NCBI RefSeq assembly: GCF_009913235.1
Contig: NZ_CP047897.1
Coordinates: 3,409,001-3,473,000 of the forward strand
DNA: 64,000 nucleotides
Reading direction: 5' to 3'
DNA from: Nibribacter ruber
Lineage (GTDB): Bacteria > Bacteroidota > Bacteroidia > Cytophagales > Hymenobacteraceae
Shown here: piece by piece, positions 9,801-17,195 of the stretch
Layout: each line of letters starts with the position of its first letter
Position numbering within the stretch: position 1 is the first letter of the stretch
The notes under the pieces: generated by a model
Told to the model about the DNA's origin: nothing
Seen by the model: the letters and a program-made list of their open reading frames with translations, nothing else
The model's database searches: none
Made by a program: the position numbers and the translations under genes

Positions 9801-10264
9801 TCTTTAATATGGACATGTCAGTGGTGATGACCGGTATTGGTATCATTGCGCTGGCAGGAATAGTGGTGAAGAACGGCATCTTGCTGGTTGAATTCACCGA
9901 TGTGCTACGTGAACAGGGCTTGGAATTGAAGGAGGCTATTGTGATGGCGGGCAAAACCCGACTGAACCCAGTGATTCTGACCGCTACTGCCGCCATCTTA
10001 GGGTTGATTCCGTTGGCCATTGGCTTGAACATTAACTTCTTCACGCTCTTCTCTGAGTTTGATCCGCACTTCTTCTTGGGTGGTGAAAACGTGACGTTCT
10101 GGGGCCCGCTGGCCTGGACCATCATCTTCGGGCTGAGCTTCTCTACGTTCCTGACTTTGCTGGTAGTGCCTATGATGTACCTGATCAATGAGAAAATCAA
10201 AAATCGGGTGTTGCCTAAGCGCAGAAAGCAAAAACATGTCGCCGTACCTGTTGTGACTCATTAG
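6869..10264 (+). CDS. RND-family efflux transporter permease (AcrB/CzcA superfamily)
   Basis: This 1131-residue inner-membrane pump has the family hallmarks: a first helix after residue 20, two large periplasmic loops, the helix-4 acidic pair in GIVVDDAIVVIENTHR, and the helix-10 Lys in ALAGIVVKNGILLVEF. The DD and K residues form the proton relay. Sequence alone does not decide between drug or hydrophobic (HAE1) and metal substrates; the helix-4 motif is closer to drug pumps. The gene is somewhat longer than the usual 1020-1050 residues. The 21-bp gap to an acyl-carrier-like gene is unusual. Confidence 0.93.
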   Translation: MEQSNNIKEFKPTSWSIDNRTSIYIITLLIALAGIMAYNRLQKENFPDIVIPTMIVTTVYPGTSPSDMENLVTRPIEKQIKSLSGVKKVTSTSMQDFAMITVEFNTDVEVEAGKQRVKDAVDKAKTDLPTDLPQAPNVQEISFSEMPIMYVNLSGNFSAERLKTFAEDLQDRIEALPEITRVDIVGALEQEVQINVDMYKMQAAKVTFGDIERAIALENMTISGGTVRVGEMKRAVRVVGQYTDPTAIGDIVVKSLTGANIYLRDIAQVVDTFEERESFARLDNEPVITLNVVKRSGENLIEASDKINEIIKQTHGNQLPKDLKITVTGDQSTSTRHSLNDLINTIIIGFILVTLILMFFMGTTNALFVGLSVPISMFLAFLVMPMLGFSLNMIVLFSFLLALGIVVDDAIVVIENTHRILHQTHWNIFKSAKAAAGEVFIPVLAGTLTTVAPFLPLAFWPGIIGKFMFYLPITLIITLMASLIVAFIINPVFAVSFMDRGEAKDPAKEKRTFLLSLIIMGTVALAAYAMGSMGIGNLVVVIMIFVALNKYVFTSWINKFQSTVLPAFMTRYENLLRWMLVGRRPYGVLGFVVGLLILSFVVTAIRSPKVVFFPDGDPNFVYTYINMPIGTDQSVTDSVTKIVEQRVHNVMGKDNPNVESIISNVAIGAGDPNSPSIQAESNKGKVTVAFVDYQYREPGVSTSTYLDKVREAVKGIPGAEITVEKEQNGPPVGKAIVVEVAGEDFQGLIALSKQVENYLDSAQIAGIEDLRTDLQDQNPEITIEIDRVRANREGLSTAQIGSEIRTAIFGKEASKFKKDEDEYPIQIRYSELYRKNIDQLQNMVLTFRDAAGAVRQVPVSAVANVKYSTTYGGIKRKNLKRVITLSSNVLGGYNNNEVVANIQSALTRFNAPEGYEIRMGGEQEDQQETMDFLGLAGMAALGLIFLILVMQFNSVSKPLIILSEIIFSVIGVLLGFSVFNMDMSVVMTGIGIIALAGIVVKNGILLVEFTDVLREQGLELKEAIVMAGKTRLNPVILTATAAILGLIPLAIGLNINFFTLFSEFDPHFFLGGENVTFWGPLAWTIIFGLSFSTFLTLLVVPMMYLINEKIKNRVLPKRRKQKHVAVPVVTH

Positions 10265-10285
10265 AATTATTAAGTTTTTACCCAT

Positions 10286-10543
10286 ATGATAACTGCTACA
10301 ACACCTTCCATTGCCAAAGAGGTAGTCAAAATCATCAGCAAAACCAAAAAGGTGCAGCCGTCACGCTTGCGTGAGACGTCTAACCTGAGCAAGGAGTTTG
10401 GCTTTGACACGGTAGACGTGGTAGATATTATCCTTCAACTTGAGAAGAGCTTCAAGATTGTGATTCCGGACGAAGTGCCGTTGAACACCGTGGGAGACTT
10501 TGTAGAATTCGTGTCTACGCATACCATGCGCCAGGCCAGCTAG
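10286..10543 (+). CDS. Acyl-carrier-protein-like protein with Thr at the prosthetic-group site
   Basis: The 85-residue protein matches the ACP fold along its length: SNLSKEFGFDTVDVVDIILQLEKSF corresponds, as two shorter blocks, to the ACP helix I-II region, and IPDEVPLNTVGDFVEFV to the C-terminal helix. Where carrier proteins have Asp-Ser-Leu, this one has Asp-Thr-Val, so the phosphopantetheine-bearing serine is replaced. It is last in the RND efflux operon, 21 bp after the pump, and is followed by a strong terminator. It may be a non-acylated scaffold or an inefficient carrier; its function is not known. Confidence 0.8.
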   Translation: MITATTPSIAKEVVKIISKTKKVQPSRLRETSNLSKEFGFDTVDVVDIILQLEKSFKIVIPDEVPLNTVGDFVEFVSTHTMRQAS

Positions 10544-10573
10544 ATTTTATTTTTAATTGCTCATTTAACTCAG

Positions 10574-10608
10574 AAAGGCCAGGGGATCTTCCCCTGGCCT
10601 TTCTTTTT
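10574..10608 (+). terminator. Rho-independent terminator of the efflux operon
   Basis: A 12-bp stem AAAGGCCAGGGG/CCCCTGGCCTTT with a 5-nt loop is followed by a T-rich tract. Confidence 0.9.
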
Positions 10609-10615
10609 GCTCTTC

Positions 10616-10653
10616 CGTTTTTGGGTTGTTTTCTGGAAAAGAAGCTAAAAACG
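10616..10653. repeat. 38-bp palindromic repeat, copy 3
   Basis: It lies just beyond the terminator of the efflux operon. Left arm CGTTTTTGGGTTGTTTTC pairs with GAAAAGAAGCTAAAAACG, partly through G-U wobbles. Confidence 0.85.
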
Positions 10654-10690
10654 GAAGAATTGCTGGTTGTTGATTGATTTACCTGCTGAA

Positions 10691-11105
10691 GTAAACACCC
10701 CCTTCGCCCCCTCAAGGGGGGAATCTGCGGTTAGTTAAGGCTAAGCTACACGCACCGTTCCAGTCTTTCCGTCGAGTCGCCTAAGCAGGTTGCCGTCTCA
10801 GGTTAGAACAACGGTAATGACAGAGAACCAGCCGTTCCTCTACCAAATGAGCATCTCCGCAGAAGAGGCAAGCTGGTACAGCGCGAGGCGGGAAGACGGG
10901 GCCCCGCGGCCGTGAGCGCTTGGCGGCGAAGATGAAACAAGGTGGCGTAAGGGCACCGGATCAAGCGGCATTGCTCAGGAACAGCCACCGGATGCACACG
11001 GCAGAAAGGCACGGAAGCAAATCCACGCTGTAAAAAGCCTATTCAGATTTTGAATGCGGTTAGAAAAGCAGTTTGGGTCGTTGGTGACAACACCAACAAC
11101 AGTTG
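10691..11105. other. Gene-less region with pieces of the long repeat
   Basis: No convincing reading frame is present. The left edge (10691-10726) resembles one end of the long repeat (AAACACCCCC, then CAAGGGGGGAATCTG). A CGTTGGTG/CACCAAC hairpin at 11079-11097 resembles an internal hairpin of the same family, but the two pieces are not in the family's order. The middle is GC-rich, with GGGGCCCCGCGGCC near 10898. It may be a rearranged relative or an unrelated structured element. Confidence 0.4.
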
Positions 11106-11137
11106 AAACAACGCACAGTCATCTAGAGTAAACTCTT

Positions 11138-11175
11138 CGTTTTTCGCCTAATTCCCAGAAAACAAGCCAAAAACG
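11138..11175. repeat. 38-bp palindromic repeat, copy 4
   Basis: The hairpin lies 5 bp beyond the stop codon of the minus-strand peptidase gene at 11181. Confidence 0.85.
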
Positions 11176-11180
11176 AATCC

Positions 11181-11933
11181 TTAAAACTGCTGGAGTCTAT
11201 AGTTCTTCAGTTCCTTGTCCAAGCCCTTGGCATCACCGCTAATCTTATCCAATAAAGCCCAAAAATGTGGGCCGTGGTTCTTCTCAATAGTATGCGCCAG
11301 CTCATGCAAAATCACATAGTCACACAGGTGCTGCGGCAGGCGCATGAGGTGCAGGTTCAAATTGATGTTATTGGTAGAAGAGCAACTTCCCCAGCGGGTC
11401 TTGGCGCTTTTAATCACCACCTTCTGGTAAGAGAAGTTGAACTGGTTGGCCCAGAAGGCTACGCGCTCGGGCAGGTAGCGTTTGGCCTCCAGACGCAAGG
11501 TTTGTTCAACGGCACTTTTAATGTACGTCTGCACCTCAGGATGGTCCCAGGACAAATGCTCTGGATAATATACCTGCAACTGCCCGTCTTTCAGTTTGCT
11601 TTTGAGTTGGGGCAGAGTATGCGCCTGAAGATGCAGTTGGTGGTAACGGGTTTTAAAAGGCTCTTCGGGGCTGAAAAGGAAAGGCTTGGGCTGGTTTTTC
11701 TCCAAGTTGCTGAGGTGTTTCTGAATCCAAGCGGTTTTCTCTTGTACAAAGGCCTCTGCTTGCGCCAAGGTGGCGCGTTTAGGCATAGTCACTTTCACTC
11801 CCTGGCCAGGCCGAATGCTAATGCGCACAAACCGGGCGGTGGCGCTAGATACAAACCGCACCTTGCCAATGGGGGCTATCTCTTTCTCCAAAACTACTGC
11901 CTGGGCGGCAGCGGGGCGCTTCTTCCTTTCCAT
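11181..11933 (-). CDS. YgjP/SprT-like zinc metallopeptidase (DUF45)
   Basis: The protein carries the zinc-binding signature VILHELAHTIEKNHGPHFW near its C-terminus and the family motif KTRWGSCSSTNNINLN before it, both typical of the YgjP-like metallopeptidase family. About 250 residues is normal for the family. I chose the ATG at 11933 over one at 12014 because a -7 element, TATCTTTG, lies at 11957-11950 on this strand and would start transcription inside the longer frame. The substrate is unknown. Confidence 0.87.
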   Translation of the reverse strand: MERKKRPAAAQAVVLEKEIAPIGKVRFVSSATARFVRISIRPGQGVKVTMPKRATLAQAEAFVQEKTAWIQKHLSNLEKNQPKPFLFSPEEPFKTRYHQLHLQAHTLPQLKSKLKDGQLQVYYPEHLSWDHPEVQTYIKSAVEQTLRLEAKRYLPERVAFWANQFNFSYQKVVIKSAKTRWGSCSSTNNINLNLHLMRLPQHLCDYVILHELAHTIEKNHGPHFWALLDKISGDAKGLDKELKNYRLQQF

Positions 11934-11949
11934 ACACAAATCTTGTCTG

Positions 11950-11957
11950 CAAAGATA
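11950..11957 (-). promoter_or_regulatory. -7 promoter element TATCTTTG for the YgjP-like gene
   Basis: It is an exact match to the Bacteroidota TAnnTTTG -7 box, 17 bp upstream of the chosen start codon. No clear -33 box was assigned. Confidence 0.5.
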
Positions 11958-12015
11958 CCGCTTGGCCGGCGAATTACAGCAGGAGATGTCTGCAGCAGTG
12001 GGCGGTAGAGACACA

Positions 12016-12046
12016 AAAAAGGCGCCTCTGCAAGAAGCGCCTTTTT
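12016..12046 (-). terminator. Terminator of the DUF1232 gene
   Basis: AAAAAGGCGC/GCGCCTTTTT stem with an 11-nt loop. The T-runs on both sides allow use in either direction; it lies 18 bp after the minus-strand stop at 12064. Confidence 0.8.
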
Positions 12047-12063
12047 CTTAAAGCTGTATCTGG

Positions 12064-12939
12064 TTAGCGAACGTTGCCGCCGTGGTCCATGTCATCGCGG
12101 TTGCTGCTGGGTACGCGGGTGCTGTCTGTGGTAGAGGCGCGCACGTTGGGTTCTCCGTAGCCGGTAGGCACGCCATGGTCTGTGGGCGCGGCGTCATGGG
12201 TGGCGGTAGGGTCTTTCTCCTGCACCGGCGTTCCTTCTACAGGGTGCAGTTCTGTCACCGTGGTGGCGTTCTGCGGAGGAATGATGCCTCCGATAGAGCC
12301 CTGCGCGCCAGAAGAGTTGCCTCCTACCTGCATATTGCCCGCCTCTGGAGACGTGTAGCCAGAAGGCCCCGAAGCGCCGATACCGCTGCTAGAGGGAGTC
12401 GTCTCGCGGCTGCCGCTGTACTGGCCGGCAGGCTCGTTCTCATATTTGGCGGTATGGGCAGAAGTGTCCACGGTTCCATCATGCTGCTGGCTGTGGCCCT
12501 GGGTATCTGTATTTCTGTATTGGTTGCTGGCCTCCCAGGCCTGGAATCTCTCCAGCTCAGATTTAATGCTGGTCATGAACCAGGCCAGCAAGCTGATATC
12601 GTCTAAGAAGCCCACCACTGGTAGCCAGTCGGGAATGAGGTCAATGGGCATCAGGAAATACAGAATCACGCCCACGCCGCCCACAATGGTGCTGGTGGGT
12701 AGGCCCGTGTATTCCTTGTTCACGGCGGCTTTTATGAGACGGCCCAGGGTCTGGAGGTTTTCAAAGACTTCGCCGGCAATGGTGCCCACGTCTTTCTTCT
12801 CGCTGGCCTTCTTGTAGGCGTCATTGAGCAGGTCCTTCAGTCTGGAAGGCTGCTTCACGTAGCCTTCGGCTTTGGCGAGGATGCGCTTGAACAGCGGAGA
12901 CTCTGACACGTGCTTTTGGTTTGGATTCTGGTTTTCCAT
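12064..12939 (-). CDS. YkvA-family DUF1232 protein with long disordered tail
   Basis: The 291-residue protein has a DUF1232 core at about residues 75-125, visible as LYFLMPIDLIPDWLPVVGFL followed by DDISLLAWF, a membrane-associated helical hairpin. The remaining 160 residues are rich in Gly, Ser, Thr, Gln and Pro with no recognisable fold. It stands alone between terminators and palindromic repeats. The molecular role of DUF1232 is not established. Confidence 0.8.
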   Translation of the reverse strand: MENQNPNQKHVSESPLFKRILAKAEGYVKQPSRLKDLLNDAYKKASEKKDVGTIAGEVFENLQTLGRLIKAAVNKEYTGLPTSTIVGGVGVILYFLMPIDLIPDWLPVVGFLDDISLLAWFMTSIKSELERFQAWEASNQYRNTDTQGHSQQHDGTVDTSAHTAKYENEPAGQYSGSRETTPSSSGIGASGPSGYTSPEAGNMQVGGNSSGAQGSIGGIIPPQNATTVTELHPVEGTPVQEKDPTATHDAAPTDHGVPTGYGEPNVRASTTDSTRVPSSNRDDMDHGGNVR

Positions 12940-13125
12940 AGGGATAGGTGGTATTCGCGCTTAGGTTGTGTCTTTCAAAAATGGGTTGGACTGCTGCCCT
13001 TGCCGCCGCGAAATAACGAAAATTCAGGCATCTTCTGCTGTAGAGAGGTTCTAAAACAAGAGGTGGTGAAAAGCCCGGGCGGCAGTGGTCTTTGGCTATA
13101 CTGCTTTCCCCTTAAATAGTTAACC

Positions 13126-13163
13126 CGTTTTTGGCCTCTTTTCTGGAAATAAGGACAAAAACG
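13126..13163. repeat. 38-bp palindromic repeat, copy 5
   Basis: It lies between the DUF1232 gene and the NlpC/P60 terminator. Arms CGTTTTTGGCCTCTTTTC and GAAATAAGGACAAAAACG. Confidence 0.85.
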
Positions 13164-13174
13164 ATGCTCCTGTA

Positions 13175-13216
13175 ACCACAAAGGCCAGCCCCTGAGTAGA
13201 GGCTGGCCTTTGTGGT
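13175..13216 (-). terminator. Terminator of the NlpC/P60 gene
   Basis: A 16-bp perfect stem, ACCACAAAGGCCAGCC with its complement, and a 10-nt loop, 22 bp after the minus-strand stop. Confidence 0.8.
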
Positions 13217-13238
13217 GTATGACGCGGGTAAAAGCTGC

Positions 13239-13889
13239 TTAGATGGCTCTGCCGGCTGCGTAAAAATACTTTTTGTAATAAGCTGAGTTGAGGGAGTTGA
13301 TCATGACGCCGCCCCGGGTGGCCGAGTGGATGAATTTGCCGTCTTTCAGGTAGATGCCTACGTGGTAGATGGGCTGGCCCGGTCCACGGCGGAAGAACAC
13401 CAAATCGCCGGTGTCCATGCCTGCTTTGGCTACGCGTTTCACCTGCGTGAACATGGAGCGGGAGCTGTGGGTGAGCGTGATGCCGTACACTTGCTTGTAC
13501 ACTTTAGAAACGAAGCCAGAGCAATCGGTGCCTTTTCGGGTGCTTCCGCCGGAGCGGTACGGGGTGCCAATCCACTCGGTGACGGTTTTCAAGAAGGCTT
13601 GGTCTTCTTCGTAATCCAATTTAACGCCCAGGGTTTGGGAGTAGTAGTTATAGACAAGGGAGTCTTTGGCGGTAAGGACTTTGGCGGTTTTTACTTCAGA
13701 ACCAGCGGCGGCGGCCGTCTCCTCAGAGGCGAAGCCGTTGTGCTCTAGTACCCATTCCTGCACCATGTCTTCCTGGGTGCTGTTGGATGCCTGGTTGTAC
13801 GCATTCGAGTTAGAGGCCGGGGCCTCATAGAAAAACGAAAGTAGGGATGCGGTGACTGCCAAAGCAGAAATGATGTAATTTTTCATCAT
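13239..13889 (-). CDS. NlpC/P60-family cell-wall peptidase
   Basis: The start at 13889 (or the adjacent Met codon at 13886) gives a classical signal peptide, MMKNYIISALAVTASLLSFF. The C-terminal half is an NlpC/P60 domain with catalytic Cys in GTDCSGFVSKVY, His in YHVGIYL and a second His region FIHSATRGGV. Such enzymes cut D-gamma-glutamyl-meso-diaminopimelate bonds in peptidoglycan peptides. It would act in the periplasm. It is a single-gene unit with its own terminator and a candidate promoter about 145 bp upstream. Confidence 0.9.
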   Translation of the reverse strand: MMKNYIISALAVTASLLSFFYEAPASNSNAYNQASNSTQEDMVQEWVLEHNGFASEETAAAAGSEVKTAKVLTAKDSLVYNYYSQTLGVKLDYEEDQAFLKTVTEWIGTPYRSGGSTRKGTDCSGFVSKVYKQVYGITLTHSSRSMFTQVKRVAKAGMDTGDLVFFRRGPGQPIYHVGIYLKDGKFIHSATRGGVMINSLNSAYYKKYFYAAGRAI

Positions 13890-14032
13890 CTGTTTTAATG
13901 GTGAAACATCAAGTAGCGCCGTCTGCTGCGGGTTACTTGCGGCATTTCCAACAGTTATTGCCTCACGGCAATGCAAAACAGGAAGAGGCCTTTACAGAGG
14001 TTTTTAACTTTTTTACAGAAAACCTTCAGAAA

Positions 14033-14040
14033 CAAAGATA
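14033..14040 (-). promoter_or_regulatory. -7 promoter element TATCTTTG for the NlpC/P60 gene
   Basis: It is an exact TAnnTTTG match on the minus strand with a T-rich stretch about 20 bp further upstream. It implies an untranslated leader of roughly 140 nt. Confidence 0.4.
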
Positions 14041-14162
14041 GCCTCGCAACCTTTTAAAAACCAAATCGTTTAAGCAATCTTTTTTGTATAAAAGCAGGAG
14101 AAGGATGGAGAATGGTGCTGAAAAGTAGCATAAAAGCCGGGAGAGCCGTATAATTAGCCCAA

Positions 14163-14513
14163 ATGGAAAAGATGGAGCCGGCCTTAGAAAACATAAAAAT
14201 TATAGAGAACTCGCTGTTCGCGCGCATTGCCCGCTGGAAACTCAAGAGTACCAACGTGGCCATGGTGCTGGGCAAATCTATTCACCTGAGCGGGGTTTCC
14301 AAAGATACCTTTCTTAAAAATCGCCACTGGGTAGCCCATGAGCTCTGCCATGTGCGTCAGTTTCAGGAATATGGGTTCTTCCGGTTTCTGTGGCTGTACC
14401 TGCTGGAGTCTCTCCGGGTTGGGTATTATGACAACCGGTTTGAGGCAGAGGCCCGGCTGGCCGGCGAGAAGCAGTGGTTTTCTCAGGAGGAGGAGAAGGC
14501 GGGTATTGTATAG
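14163..14513 (+). CDS. Small zincin-like protein (HELCH motif)
   Basis: The 116-residue protein contains the gluzincin-type motif VAHELCHVRQFQEYG near residues 57-71 and a downstream acidic segment YYDNRFEAEARLAGE that could supply a third zinc ligand. This resembles the minimal metallopeptidase-like domain of DUF4157-type proteins. No signal peptide is seen. ATG codons at 14163 and 14172 are both possible. Activity and substrate are unknown. Confidence 0.72.
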   Translation: MEKMEPALENIKIIENSLFARIARWKLKSTNVAMVLGKSIHLSGVSKDTFLKNRHWVAHELCHVRQFQEYGFFRFLWLYLLESLRVGYYDNRFEAEARLAGEKQWFSQEEEKAGIV

Positions 14514-14556
14514 GAAGGTAAGGCGCTTCCATCCAGAACTGCTAGTGCTAATTGCA

Positions 14557-15016
14557 CATTCTCCCCTTAAGGATTGCCCAAAGGCGAGTTTGAGGCAGTG
14601 AGGATTCTCCCCTTTAGGGGAGCGCAGAGGGGTGTTTACATAATTTGGTCATTTTCTTCCGCCGTCGTTGGTGTTTTCACCAGCTACCAGGACTGCCTTT
14701 CCATTGGCAATTACATGCAACTCCTGCTTCTCAACTTTTAATTCTTAACTCTCCGTTCGGGCGTTTGTCACTTTTCTCCTTGATGAGAAAAGTAACCAAA
14801 AGAATCAAGAGCCCCCGAACTCGCTGACCGCTCGGACAGGGCGGGGACTCACAGAGGCGCACCGTGAGAAGTAATCCGTTTCAGAGCGGGCTTACGCCTC
14901 TGCCAAATGAGAGGCCATTACTTTCTCCCTCGGGCAAAGAGACTTAGATTGACCAGTCTCTTTGCCCTCGGTCAAGGGCTGGCGGAGTGGTGTTGGAACC
15001 GTTGCAATGCCTTCAT
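14557..15016 (+). repeat. Long structured dispersed repeat, copy B
   Basis: Landmarks occur in the same order as in copy C. The invariant hairpin ACTTTTCTC/GAGAAAAGT lies at 14770-14793. The variable stem is GAGCCCCCG (14809-14817) with CGGGGACTC (14842-14850), eight of nine pairs, around a loop with CTCGCTGACCGCTCGG. A 13-bp hairpin pairs GGGCAAAGAGACT (14932-14944) with AGTCTCTTTGCCC (14955-14967). Short frames across it are not conserved between copies, so it is called non-coding. Confidence 0.85.
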
Positions 15017-15150
15017 CGCCCTGCAGACGACTTTTGTAGAGACAACGGCACCGCCTTGTCTCCCACGCATTGCCTTCTTCTGCCAGCCGTCGCATCTGCT
15101 GTTCCTACAATGACCTTGTAGTGTGCGCAGTTCCTGGGAGTGTCTGTGCT

Positions 15151-15188
15151 CGTTTTTTGCCTAGTTCTTGGAAAACTGCCCAAAAACG
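15151..15188. repeat. 38-bp palindromic repeat, copy 6
   Basis: It lies 29 bp beyond the stop of the minus-strand thioredoxin-like gene and about 135 bp after long repeat B. It is a degenerate copy. Confidence 0.75.
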
Positions 15189-15217
15189 ACCTGGGCATTT
15201 AAATCAAGAAGAAACTA

Positions 15218-15847
15218 TTATTGTGCGGAGGCTCGCCATTTAATGGTGCAGCCTATGGCTTTGGTGAAGGTCTGGGCGATGGGTTGGTTGGCTAGCAGGC
15301 TGTTGAGGGCGTTCTCGGCGTAGCGCTCCGTTACTTTCTCTGGGTCGCCGGCGTTGTTGTCAAGGGCGCCAATGTAGGCTACCTTCCATTGGCCTTGGCT
15401 GGTTTTCTGCAGGATGTACAGGTGTGGGGTTCTGGTAGCCCCGAAGCGTTTGGTTACTTCCTGGGATTCGTCCTGGAGGTAGGCAAACGGAAATTTCTTG
15501 TCTTTGGCGCGCTTCTGCATCTGCTCAAAAGAGTCGCCGGGCGAGGCAGTCACGTCATTGGGATTGATGGCCACCACCGGGTACCCTAACGGGGCGTATT
15601 TCTGGTGCAACTGGATGAGGCGGTCTTCATACAGCTTGGCAAAAGGGCAGGTGTTGCAGGTAAACGTGACCACGTAGCCTTTGGCGTTCTTCTGGTCTTT
15701 CAGGCTCATCATCTGGCCGTTCACGTTCTTCAGGGTAAAGTCTGTGGCTACGTCACCAACTTGATAACCATTCTGTGCCACCATGGCAGAGGTAAGCAGG
15801 GCAAATACGCTCAGCAAGAGCAGCAGGAGGGGGAATTGTCTTTGCAT
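15218..15847 (-). CDS. Secreted thioredoxin-family (AhpC/TSA-like) protein
   Basis: The 209-residue protein has a signal peptide (about 1-24, MQRQFPLLLLLLSVFALL onwards) and a peroxiredoxin/TlpA-type thioredoxin fold. The core VTFTCNTCPFAKLYEDRL contains a CxxC pair, CNTC. Homologues with the CNTCP motif form a thioredoxin subgroup of periplasmic redox proteins. It follows a TlpA-like gene by 4 bp, so the two probably work together in periplasmic thiol chemistry. Confidence 0.85.
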   Translation of the reverse strand: MQRQFPLLLLLLSVFALLTSAMVAQNGYQVGDVATDFTLKNVNGQMMSLKDQKNAKGYVVTFTCNTCPFAKLYEDRLIQLHQKYAPLGYPVVAINPNDVTASPGDSFEQMQKRAKDKKFPFAYLQDESQEVTKRFGATRTPHLYILQKTSQGQWKVAYIGALDNNAGDPEKVTERYAENALNSLLANQPIAQTFTKAIGCTIKWRASAQ

Positions 15848-15851
15848 AAGG

Positions 15852-16367
15852 CTAAGGTTTAAGGGAGAATTTGGTGGAAAGGTATTCTTGCAGTAGGGCG
15901 GGCGTGAGCGGCTTTTCTACAAAGAGTCGCTGTTGTTTGGCGTTGTTAAAAAACAAGGTTGCCGGTAGTGCGCCGCTCCAGGCAGGGTCAAAGGCGTCTA
16001 TCCAGGAATTGTAATCTGGTTCATCTAGCAGAAGCACGGTGCTTTTGAGTTGGCGGCGCTGCACGAAGGGAATCACCTTTTTGTCCAGGTCTTTGGCAAA
16101 GTCCAGGCTCACCAGCAGCACCTTTACCGGTTGGTTGGCATATTGCTTTTGCAGGGCCTCAAAATGAGGAATCTCCTCTATGCACGGCTTGCACCAGGTG
16201 GCCCACAAATTGATAATGTAAGTGGTGTCTGCAGAGGAGTTCAGGTAGTGTTGCAGCTGCGCAAGTTTAATGACGGGCACGTGGGCATTCTGCGCCACCG
16301 CGCCTCGGCTGCTGGCTAGGCCCACCAACAGGCATAAGGCTACTAACAGATTTCCGGGTACCCTCAT
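15852..16367 (-). CDS. TlpA/ResA-like periplasmic thioredoxin
   Basis: From the ATG at 16367 the protein has a signal peptide (MRVPGNLLVALCLLVGLASS onwards) and a thioredoxin domain with the redox motif WATWCKPCIEEIPHF (CKPC). TlpA-like reductases keep cysteines of cytochrome or envelope proteins reduced. A longer start at 16430 would add 21 residues without an obvious signal. The stop is 4 bp from the next thioredoxin-like gene, consistent with an operon. Confidence 0.86.
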   Translation of the reverse strand: MRVPGNLLVALCLLVGLASSRGAVAQNAHVPVIKLAQLQHYLNSSADTTYIINLWATWCKPCIEEIPHFEALQKQYANQPVKVLLVSLDFAKDLDKKVIPFVQRRQLKSTVLLLDEPDYNSWIDAFDPAWSGALPATLFFNNAKQQRLFVEKPLTPALLQEYLSTKFSLKP

Positions 16368-16460
16368 CGCTTTGTATAGTTTAGATAACAATGTAACGAT
16401 TGGCGGGTTATGAAAGTACATTAAATACAATTTTTAACAAAGACTTAACTGTATACAACT

Positions 16461-17015
16461 ATGTCAGGGAAACTAACCGGAAAAAAGATTGCCATTTTAG
16501 TAGAGAAAGGATTTGAGCAGGTAGAACTGGAAAAACCAAAGACAGCCCTGGAAGAAGCCGGCGCTGAGACGCATATTATTTCGCCGCAGTCTGGCAAGGT
16601 GAAAGCCTGGGACTCCAAAGACTGGGGCAAAGAGTTTGACGTGGACAAAAAACTGGAAGACGTAGTGGCCGCTGACTATGACGGGCTGCTCCTGCCTGGC
16701 GGCGTCATGAACCCAGATTACCTGAGGGCCAATGAACAGGCGGTGGCGTTCGTGCGGGCGTTCAACGAGGCTGGAAAACCCATTGCCGCCATCTGCCACG
16801 GCCCCTGGACCCTTATTGAAGCCGACGCCGTGAAAGGCCGCCAAGTAACCAGCTGGCCCTCTCTGCGCACCGACCTCACCAACGCCGGCGCCAACTGGGT
16901 GAACGAAGAAGTAGTCACAGACAAGGGGCTGGTGACCAGCCGCAAACCAGAAGACATACCTGCCTTCAACAAAAAGATGATTGAGGAGTTTGCCGAAGGC
17001 GTGCACAACCGTTAA
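16461..17015 (+). CDS. DJ-1/PfpI-family protein (type 1 glutamine amidotransferase-like)
   Basis: The 184-residue protein shows the PfpI layout: KIAILVEKGFEQVE at the N-terminus with the conserved Glu, YDGLLLPGG, and the nucleophilic elbow AAICHGPWTLIEA with its Cys followed by His. These features match intracellular PfpI/YraA-type stress proteins, reported variously as proteases, deglycases or chaperones. It stands alone with its own terminator. Confidence 0.92.
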   Translation: MSGKLTGKKIAILVEKGFEQVELEKPKTALEEAGAETHIISPQSGKVKAWDSKDWGKEFDVDKKLEDVVAADYDGLLLPGGVMNPDYLRANEQAVAFVRAFNEAGKPIAAICHGPWTLIEADAVKGRQVTSWPSLRTDLTNAGANWVNEEVVTDKGLVTSRKPEDIPAFNKKMIEEFAEGVHNR

Positions 17016-17038
17016 TCAAAATATTATATACAATGAAG

Positions 17039-17066
17039 GCCCGGCGCAGCAACTGCGCCGGGCTTT
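17039..17066 (+). terminator. Terminator of the DJ-1/PfpI gene
   Basis: An 11-bp GC-rich stem, GCCCGGCGCAG with its complement and a 3-nt loop, is followed by TTT and directly by a palindromic repeat that supplies another T5 run. Confidence 0.85.
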
Positions 17067-17104
17067 CGTTTTTAGGCTATTTTCCAGAAAACAAGCCAAA
17101 AACG
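17067..17104. repeat. 38-bp palindromic repeat, copy 7
   Basis: It directly abuts the PfpI terminator. Arms CGTTTTTAGGCTATTTTC and GAAAACAAGCCAAAAACG. Confidence 0.85.
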
Positions 17105-17137
17105 GAGGTTGAAGCGGGAAAGCAATGGCCCTAAAAG

Positions 17138-17176
17138 CAGAACAGGATGCCTCTAAGAAAGTGACATCCTGTTCTG
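17138..17176 (-). terminator. Terminator-like hairpin of the beta-barrel gene
   Basis: A 12-bp stem, CAGAACAGGATG/CATCCTGTTCTG, with a 15-nt loop lies 19 bp beyond the minus-strand stop at 17196. Confidence 0.65.
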
Positions 17177-17195
17177 TTTATGAGAAGGGAGTATT

